From: Syntrophorhabdaceae bacterium PtaU1.Bin034
GTDB lineage: Bacteria > Desulfobacterota_G > Syntrophorhabdia > Syntrophorhabdales > WCHB1-27
NCBI GenBank assembly: GCA_002067405.1
Contig: MVRP01000014.1
Location: 1-47,242, forward strand
Direction: 5' to 3'
DNA length: 47,242 nucleotides
Below are positions 41,900 to 47,242 of the stretch, piece by piece (the first letter of the stretch is position 1; each line of letters opens with the position of its first letter). A model generated the notes under the pieces. That model did no database searches and had not been told where the DNA came from. It worked only from the letters and a program-made list of their open reading frames with translations. Made by a program: the position numbers and the translations under genes.

Positions 41900-43042
41900 A
41901 TGGAGCTTACTGCTGAACAGAAAGACATACGACAGGCTGCGCGTGAATTTGCCGAAAAGGAGTTTACGGACGTCGCACGGGAACTGGACGAGAAGGAAGA
42001 GTTCGATGACAGGATTTGGAAAAAGGCGGCCGAGCTGGGTTTTTTGGGGGTTTTCATTGACGAGGAGTATGGCGGACCGGGGTTGGGTCACCTCGAGCAG
42101 TGCCTTATCATCGAGGAATTCGCCCGCGTGGACACCGGGATTGCCCAAGCCATGGTGGCGTGCTACTTCGGCTCCCAGCTCATAAAGCTCTTCGGGACTG
42201 AGGAGCAGAAACAGAAATACCTGCGGCCCATCGTCGAAGGCACCTGGAGATGCGGCATGGCTTCTACGGAGCCCGATGCGGGTAGCGACGTGGCCGCCAT
42301 CACCACGACAGCCATTAAGGATAACGGCGATTACGTCATCTCCGGGAACAAAATGTTCATCACGAACGCCAACATCGGCAATTACCTTGTTGTGCTCTGT
42401 GTGACAGACCCAAAAAATCCCCGGAAGCACGACAGGTTGAGCACTATTATAGTCGAAACGGACAGGCCCGGTTACGAGGCCAACAAGCTTCACAGAAAAC
42501 TGTCGATACGGTGTTCCGATACGGGCGAGTGTGCTTTTAAGGAGGTGAGGGTTCCCCAATCGAACCTCGTCGGGAAAGAGGGAAAGGGTTTTTATCAGTT
42601 GATGGACTTTTTCAACCGCGCCCGCCTCGAGGGTGGCGGGGCTTTGGCCATCGGGACTGCTCAGGGAGCGCTCGACAAAGCAATAGCGCACGTGAAAAAG
42701 AGGAAGGCCTTCGGCAGCCCTTTGGGCGGGCTCCAGGTGGTGCAGGCAAAGATCGCGGAAATGGCCACCCTCGTCGAGGCAGGGAGAAGTATCTACTGGC
42801 GGGCGGCCATGGCTGTGGACCGGGGTCAGGTCGACCCGGCGCTTATTGCGATGTCGAAGTGGTACACCTGCGAAATAGCAGTCAAGGTTGCCGACGAGGC
42901 AATTCAACTCCATGGCGGGTACGGCATCCTAGAGGAATATGATGTAGCGCATTACTGGAGGGACGCAAAGGTCTTGGAAATATTCGAAGGCACCAAAGAG
43001 GTGGAGAAAGTGCTTATTGGGAAGAAGCTGTTGCAGGCGTGA
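41900..43042 (+). CDS. Acyl-CoA dehydrogenase
   Basis: This 380-aa flavoprotein introduces an alpha-beta double bond in an acyl-CoA, passing electrons to electron-transfer flavoprotein. Features: the N-terminal helical domain (ELTAEQKDIRQAAREFAEKE), the FAD-binding loop CGMASTEPDAGSDVAAITT, KLSIRCSDTGECAF, and the C-terminal LHGGYGILEEYDVAHYWRDA then LEIFEGTKEVEKV, whose Glu in the FEGT segment is at the position of the usual catalytic base. Substrate chain type cannot be told; the YGILEEYDVAHYWRD segment suits short-chain or cyclic acyl-CoA. It lies 252 bases after the symporter with AAAGGAG before the ATG. It works with the synthetase and carrier in one pathway. Confidence 0.94.
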   Translation: MELTAEQKDIRQAAREFAEKEFTDVARELDEKEEFDDRIWKKAAELGFLGVFIDEEYGGPGLGHLEQCLIIEEFARVDTGIAQAMVACYFGSQLIKLFGTEEQKQKYLRPIVEGTWRCGMASTEPDAGSDVAAITTTAIKDNGDYVISGNKMFITNANIGNYLVVLCVTDPKNPRKHDRLSTIIVETDRPGYEANKLHRKLSIRCSDTGECAFKEVRVPQSNLVGKEGKGFYQLMDFFNRARLEGGGALAIGTAQGALDKAIAHVKKRKAFGSPLGGLQVVQAKIAEMATLVEAGRSIYWRAAMAVDRGQVDPALIAMSKWYTCEIAVKVADEAIQLHGGYGILEEYDVAHYWRDAKVLEIFEGTKEVEKVLIGKKLLQA

Positions 43043-43056
43043 CAGGAGGAGAGAAT

Positions 43057-43533
43057 ATGAGCAGGAAATATATTTGTCGTGCATTTGTGGTTGCCGTCAT
43101 GGTCAGTTTCATCTTCTCCGGCTGCGGTAAGAAAGCCGAAACGGATACGAGCTCGACCGGGAGTGAAAAGACAGCGGTAACGGCCAATAAAACAGGCCCG
43201 GGAGACAAGGGTAATACCATTACCGAAGCCAGATTAGGAGCACCTTTGTACCCGGGTGCGACGTTAAGGACGAGCACAAAAACAGATCTGGCCGCAACCG
43301 GCGGTGAGGGAGTTGTCGAGATCTACCAGTTGACCACATCGGATGACTGGGAAAAGGTGGTTGAATTCTACAAGTCTCATCTTAAAAATGCGAAGACCGA
43401 ATTCAACCAGGGTCCGGGAAGCCGGCGAACTGCAACATTTTCTGTAGGAGGGGGCAAAAGTGATATCGCCGTAAATGTGACCCCGGACAGCACGAGCGGA
43501 ACGTCCATTCAAGTATCAAAAGAGTCGAGATAG
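43057..43533 (+). CDS. Small lipoprotein with a C-terminal alpha-beta domain
   Basis: This 158-aa protein has a signal peptide of about 20 residues ending FSGC, a lipobox at Cys22, then a disordered Thr/Ser/Lys/Glu linker and a C-terminal part with APLYPGATL and SDDWEKVVEFYKSHL. The latter resembles small domains that follow a YPGA motif in exported proteins of this kind. It is probably anchored to a membrane in the periplasm. ATG 43057 was chosen because AGGAGGAGA lies just upstream. It follows the dehydrogenase by 14 bases and is probably in its operon. The convergent regulator gene ends 15 bases away. Confidence 0.8.
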   Translation: MSRKYICRAFVVAVMVSFIFSGCGKKAETDTSSTGSEKTAVTANKTGPGDKGNTITEARLGAPLYPGATLRTSTKTDLAATGGEGVVEIYQLTTSDDWEKVVEFYKSHLKNAKTEFNQGPGSRRTATFSVGGGKSDIAVNVTPDSTSGTSIQVSKESR

Positions 43534-43548
43534 ACCCGAAAACACTGA

Positions 43549-44913
43549 CTACTTTTCGTCTGGATCCGGGTTCTCGCCAAGCTTGCTGTAGAGCTTTCTC
43601 CGGCTTATGCCGAGAAGGCGGGCGGCCTTGCTCTTGTTGCCGCTGACTGAATCGAGGACCTTTTCCACGTATTCAGCCTCCAGTTTCGCGAGGCTCAACA
43701 AACCTGCGGCCTTCGGCTTTCGGTCCGTCTTTTCAGCCAGCGCATTGCTCACTAAGTCGTCCGGAAAATCGTCAGGCATGATGACCTGGCGATCACCACT
43801 GACAAGCACCGACCGGTGGATCACCATGGACAGTTCTCTCACGTTGCCGGGCCAGTCATAGGACCTGAGAAGATCGAGCGCCTCTTTTGAGAGGCTCTTC
43901 CTCCTGCCTGCCTCTTTCGCGAATTTGTCGACGAAATGGTGTGCGAGGAGAGGAATGTCCTCGGGCTTCTCCCTCAAAGGAGGAAGGGCAATGGTAAAGC
44001 CGTTGATGCGATAATACAGATCCTTCCTGAACCTGCCCTGCTCGACTTCCATCTTCAGGTCTTTGTTGGTGGCGAATATGTAGCGGACGTTTACCCTGGT
44101 CTCCCTCGTGTCCCCTAACTTTATGAAGCTGCCCGTTTCCAGGACGCGCAAGACCTTGGCCTGTATGCTCAGTCCCGTATCGGCCACTTCGTCGACAAAA
44201 AATGTACCTTCGTTTGCGATTTCCAGAAGACCCATTTTGCTGCCCTCTGCCCCGGTAAACGCCCCTTTCTTGTAACCGAACAATTCGCTCTCGAGGATGG
44301 GAGGCTGAAGGGTGCTGGCATTGATGGCCACGAACGGGTTTTCCGAGCGGTGGCTCTGATCGTGGATCGCCCTCGCGGCAAGGTCCTTTCCTGTTCCTGT
44401 CTCACCCAGAAGAAGAACCGGGCTCGAGGAGCCGGCCATCAGGGTTATCAGCTCCTTGACCTTCTTCATCTGCTTGCTCGCACCGATCAACTCGTCCCGG
44501 GGCCGCATCCTCTGGAGATGCTCTCCGAGAATAATGTTTTTCTCCAGCAGGGCCTTTTTCTCGGACGCCTTCACGATCACATTCGAGAGTTCGGTGAGTT
44601 TGCACGGTTTGGTCAGGTAGTCGTAGGCACCCAGTTTCATTGACTGGATTGCGGTATTCACCGAGGCATAACCGGTCAGCATGATGACTTCCAGGGTCGG
44701 CTCCATTTGCTTCAGCTTCAAAAGCAGCTCGACGCCGTCTCCGTCGGGAAGCTTTATGTCCACCACGGCGACATCAAAAACCCGATTGGGGACAATGGCA
44801 AGGGCATCGCCCGCAGACGCCGCGGTCGTCACATCCATCCCTTCGTCTACCAGTTGCTTCTTGTACGCCTCGGCCAGCCTTACCTCGTCATCAATGATCA
44901 GAACACGTATCAT
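43549..44913 (-). CDS. NtrC-type sigma-54 response regulator
   Basis: A 454-aa activator. The receiver (1-120) is intact: DDEVR, phospho-acceptor Asp in VAVVDIKLPDGDG and the Lys in DYLTKPCK. The AAA+ domain has Walker A GETGTGKD, the sigma-54 loop GAFTGA, Walker B FFVDEV and an RKDLYYR segment. The Fis-like helix-turn-helix is NKSKAARLLGISRRKLYS. It is activated by phosphorylation from the kinase encoded 18 bases upstream and would act at sigma-54 promoters, of which the best in the window is at 38020. The ATG has AAAGG at good spacing. The gene converges with the lipoprotein gene. Confidence 0.95.
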   Translation of the reverse strand: MIRVLIIDDEVRLAEAYKKQLVDEGMDVTTAASAGDALAIVPNRVFDVAVVDIKLPDGDGVELLLKLKQMEPTLEVIMLTGYASVNTAIQSMKLGAYDYLTKPCKLTELSNVIVKASEKKALLEKNIILGEHLQRMRPRDELIGASKQMKKVKELITLMAGSSSPVLLLGETGTGKDLAARAIHDQSHRSENPFVAINASTLQPPILESELFGYKKGAFTGAEGSKMGLLEIANEGTFFVDEVADTGLSIQAKVLRVLETGSFIKLGDTRETRVNVRYIFATNKDLKMEVEQGRFRKDLYYRINGFTIALPPLREKPEDIPLLAHHFVDKFAKEAGRRKSLSKEALDLLRSYDWPGNVRELSMVIHRSVLVSGDRQVIMPDDFPDDLVSNALAEKTDRKPKAAGLLSLAKLEAEYVEKVLDSVSGNKSKAARLLGISRRKLYSKLGENPDPDEK

Positions 44914-44931
44914 TCCGATGCCTTTCGTGCG

Positions 44932-46893
44932 CTACTTCCGGTCGGCAGGAAGGGAGACAAAGAACGTGGTGCCTTTGCCCGGATTACTCTCAACTCTAAC
45001 ACTTCCCCCCATATTCCTCAAGAGATCATGACAGAGGAACAATCCGAGCCCCACGCCCCTTTTTGATTCCTTCGTCGTAAAGAACGGCTCAAACACCTTG
45101 TCTATGATGGAATCCGGGATCCCTACGCCGTTGTCCTCCACCTCGACGAAGACCCTGCCCCTCTTTGATCTCGTACGGACGGTAATCGCTGCATCCGATC
45201 TTCCTTCGACCGCATCGAGGGCGTTGCTGATCAAATTGACAAAGACCTGGCGAAGTGCCGTTATATCGGCGTGTACGGACGGGAGTGAATCACTGAATTC
45301 TTTGACGAGCGTGGTGTTCGATTTGCCGAAATTCATAAGATCGAGCAGACCGTGCAGAAGCTGATTTACCTCTATGCGGGTTATCTCGGACCCATCCTTC
45401 TGAGGCAGGCTCAAAAGATCGTCGACAACGATCTTGCATCTGAACGCCTCTTCCTCGATGATGCTCAGATAGTCTGAAAGCTCCTTCGACTCCAGCGATT
45501 CTTTGCCCGCGCCCCGGCATGTGCCGAAATACTTGGCCGCCAACTCGGAATACGCAACGACCATGGCAAGAGGGTTGTTCAGTTGATGCGCAACGCCCGC
45601 AGCGAGCTTTCCTATGAATGACATCTTCGCTTCCTGCATGAGCTTCGCCCTGGTCTTCACCCTCTCCGTGGTATCCTCAATGATACAGAGAAGGCCTTCC
45701 GCAGCGCCGTCCTTCCCTCTAAGGGGGACGCCTTTAATGTCGATATAGAGGTTGTTGTCACCTTTGAAATCGATGAAAGGGAAATCCCAGAGCTGGAATG
45801 ACTCCCCTTTCAGCCCTCTCCGTATGTGCCGTGCGAGTCCCGACTTTATGGTGAATGGATTTTTAAGCCAGTTAAAACCGATCAGCTTCTCGGCTGCCTT
45901 TGTACCAAGGCCGGTAATAGAGGCCAGCGCGGGATTGACATTCCTGATCGTCCCGTCCTTGTCAAGGATGAAGATGGCAACAGGGGCATTATCGACGATG
46001 GTCCTATTAAGTTCATTGAGCGCGCGGACTTGATCTTCCGCCTTCTTTTTTTCCGTGATATCCGCGACGGTTCCTTCGTAGTAGATGACAGACCCGTCGC
46101 GGGCGCGGACAGCGCGCGCATCCATGGAAACCCACATCCTGCTTCCGTCCCTCCTGTAATGTTCACACTCAAATCCCCGGATGATGCCGTCCCTTTCCAG
46201 TACCCGCATGAACTCGGTGCGTTTGGCGGGATCCACATAAACCTGGCTGCTGATGTCGCTCAGGGATGTGACCATCTCCTCGGGCGATGCATAACCCAGC
46301 ATCTTGGCCAGGGCAGGATTTGCCGCAATAAATCTTCCCTCTGGCGTGCTCTGAAAAATGCCTTCCACCGCATTTTCGAAGATGCCCCGGTATTTCTCCT
46401 CAGCCTGCCTCAGCAACTCTTCCGCGATTTTTCGCTCGGTAATGTCCTGCAAGGTGCCGATGAGCGCCGATTCACCCCGGAATTCGGTCCGCGAGCTGTA
46501 GCAATCCACGTTGATAGTCTGCCCATTCTTGGTGATCCCCCGGAACTCATAGGCTAACGACTTGGTCTCGCCCGATACCCTTTTCCGTATGTTTTCCTCC
46601 ACCATCTCCACATCTTCAGGGAATATCAGGTCTCGGGGAGCCTTTTTGTCTATTATTTCCTCCACCCGGTAACCGAATATCTCGGCAAAGCGCGGATTGA
46701 CATATCTGAATAATCCGTGTTGTATCAGATAAATGCCGACGAGGGATTTTTCGGAAAGGTCACGGAACTTGGTCTCCGACTCCCACAATGCTTTTTTTAC
46801 GGAAAGCTTTTTCTGTTCGTCGTCGCTAATGCGGGGGCGGATAGCCTTGGCCTTCCCCCATTTATATGGCCGCCTTCTTCGCATATTGTTCAT
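44932..46893 (-). CDS. Cytoplasmic triple-PAS sensor histidine kinase
   Basis: A 653-aa kinase with no membrane helix and no signal peptide. After a basic start come three PAS domains (about 42-155, EKSLVGIYLIQHGLFRYVNP; 165-280, GIFENAVEGIFQSTPEGRFI; 290-410, VDNAPVAIFILDKDGTIRNV). The H-box is LAAGVAHQLNNPLAMVVAYS (about 436), and the ATPase domain has N (FVNLISNALDAV), G1 (DNGVGIP), F (FEPFFTT) and G2 (GVGLGLFLC) motifs. It would sense a cytoplasmic signal such as redox state or a metabolite and phosphorylate the NtrC-type regulator 18 bases downstream. Ribosome-binding site AAAGGGG precedes the ATG. Confidence 0.95.
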   Translation of the reverse strand: MNNMRRRRPYKWGKAKAIRPRISDDEQKKLSVKKALWESETKFRDLSEKSLVGIYLIQHGLFRYVNPRFAEIFGYRVEEIIDKKAPRDLIFPEDVEMVEENIRKRVSGETKSLAYEFRGITKNGQTINVDCYSSRTEFRGESALIGTLQDITERKIAEELLRQAEEKYRGIFENAVEGIFQSTPEGRFIAANPALAKMLGYASPEEMVTSLSDISSQVYVDPAKRTEFMRVLERDGIIRGFECEHYRRDGSRMWVSMDARAVRARDGSVIYYEGTVADITEKKKAEDQVRALNELNRTIVDNAPVAIFILDKDGTIRNVNPALASITGLGTKAAEKLIGFNWLKNPFTIKSGLARHIRRGLKGESFQLWDFPFIDFKGDNNLYIDIKGVPLRGKDGAAEGLLCIIEDTTERVKTRAKLMQEAKMSFIGKLAAGVAHQLNNPLAMVVAYSELAAKYFGTCRGAGKESLESKELSDYLSIIEEEAFRCKIVVDDLLSLPQKDGSEITRIEVNQLLHGLLDLMNFGKSNTTLVKEFSDSLPSVHADITALRQVFVNLISNALDAVEGRSDAAITVRTRSKRGRVFVEVEDNGVGIPDSIIDKVFEPFFTTKESKRGVGLGLFLCHDLLRNMGGSVRVESNPGKGTTFFVSLPADRK

Positions 46894-46917
46894 CGCCCCT
46901 TTCTATCAAATGGGGCT

Positions 46918-46988
46918 CACGTCGCCCCCTCAACAAAAGGAAAAGGCGTAACCGCTATCTCACATCGCCCCCTCCACAGTGGGAATCT
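46918..46988. repeat. Direct repeat upstream of the kinase-regulator operon
   Basis: CACGTCGCCCCCTCAACA (46918-46935) and CACATCGCCCCCTCCACA (46971-46988) agree at 15 or 16 of 18 positions and lie 53 bases apart (start to start), about five helical turns. They are 25 and 78 bases from the kinase ATG on the minus strand. They may be activator or repressor sites of this operon. Confidence 0.35.
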
Positions 46989-47091
46989 ACTAAGGCAGAA
47001 TGGTGATCTCAAAAGGTAAACGGCTCAACTCTATAATGTGGGCTAGTCCAGCCGGATTTTCAAGAAACATTTTTCGAGGCGGGTAAAAGAC

Positions 47092-47131
47092 AAAAACCGG
47101 CTGCCCCAAAGGTCGCACGGGTAACCGGTTT
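47092..47131 (-). terminator. Minus-strand terminator hairpin after the partial gene
   Basis: Read on the minus strand, AAACCGG (47131-47125) pairs with CCGGTTT (47100-47094), and the T-run covers 47096-47092. It lies 25 bases past the stop of the gene at 47156-47242. The loop is 24 bases and partly self-complementary. Confidence 0.5.
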
Positions 47132-47155
47132 CCCTTCTGCCGATTCAATTTTGTG

Positions 47156-47242
47156 TTACTTGCTTGCCCCTCCCCTCAGCTTCACCATCTCCTCACAACT
47201 CGGCAGGTAGTCCTTCCCCGGAACGGTTATCATGTCCGACCC
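47156..47242 (-). CDS. C-terminal end of an unidentified protein (cut by window edge)
   Basis: The minus strand reads open from the window edge into a TAA (47158-47156) and gives 28 residues, ending ITVPGKDYLPSCEEMVKLRG followed by GASK. The mix is protein-like, and a terminator hairpin follows, so this is very likely the tail of a real gene. The family cannot be recognised from this short piece. Confidence 0.6.
   Translation of the reverse strand, partial: GSDMITVPGKDYLPSCEEMVKLRGGASK

Noticed and set aside
1..47242. CRISPR arrays, tRNA or rRNA genes, insertion sequences
   Set aside because: No regularly spaced repeats, no cloverleaf with a CCA-type end, no rRNA core sequences and no transposase frames were seen on either strand.

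Overview
The window is bacterial, gene-dense and roughly 55% GC by eye. Sigma-54 regulators, a fatty-acid/aromatic-acid style acyl-CoA module, a sodium:solute symporter, DUF4388 proteins and HAMP sensors together suggest a Deltaproteobacteria-like anaerobe (Desulfobacterota, possibly a syntrophic acid degrader). That placement is inference; no rRNA or tRNA gene is visible.

Layout: (1) 1-1191, the end of a BaeS-like kinase and a complete BaeR-like regulator. (2) 1192-1743, a mostly non-coding gap ending in a candidate sigma-54 promoter. (3) 1744-25590, the main feature: a co-directional extracellular contractile injection system (eCIS, Afp/PVC-like) locus. After a small possible winged-helix gene and a terminator-like hairpin come a DUF4255 (Pvc16-type) cap protein, an unrecognised 359-aa protein, one large sheath, two tube paralogues, a 57-aa DUF5908-type protein, a LysM adaptor, a VgrG-like spike, a PAAR tip, gp25, baseplate J-type and Pvc12-type proteins, a 925-aa protein in the fibre position, a tape-measure protein, an AAA+ ATPase and a 1103-aa eCIS-core (DUF4157) protein that looks like the cargo. 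(4) 25770-27191 (minus), a sigma-54 activator with a degenerate receiver. (5) 27903-34365, an ExeA-like ATPase facing a minus-strand operon of DUF4388 / dCache-HAMP / dCache-HAMP / DUF4388-like / TPR genes. (6) 35075-37141 (minus), glutamine-dependent NAD+ synthetase. (7) 37394-43533, a small DUF3303-like gene, a candidate riboswitch remnant, a strong sigma-54 promoter, then acyl-CoA synthetase, a small membrane subunit, an SSS symporter, acyl-CoA dehydrogenase and a lipoprotein. (8) 43549-46893 (minus), an NtrC-type regulator and its triple-PAS kinase. (9) The last 87 bases hold the C-terminus of another minus-strand gene.

How the parts may work together: the eCIS genes encode almost a full particle (tube, sheath, baseplate, spike, tip, cap, ruler, ATPase) plus a modular cargo with an HExxH eCIS-core domain, a long amphipathic-helix region and a compositionally different C-terminal module. 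No immunity-like gene follows the cargo. The two -24/-12 elements (1715 and 38020) resemble each other, so the eCIS locus and the acid-activation operon may share sigma-54 control through the two enhancer-binding proteins encoded here. The most unusual points are the cargo's tripartite build, a sheath with about 245 residues between two conserved core segments, two uncharacterised eCIS-linked proteins, and a receptor operon whose sensors stop right after HAMP.
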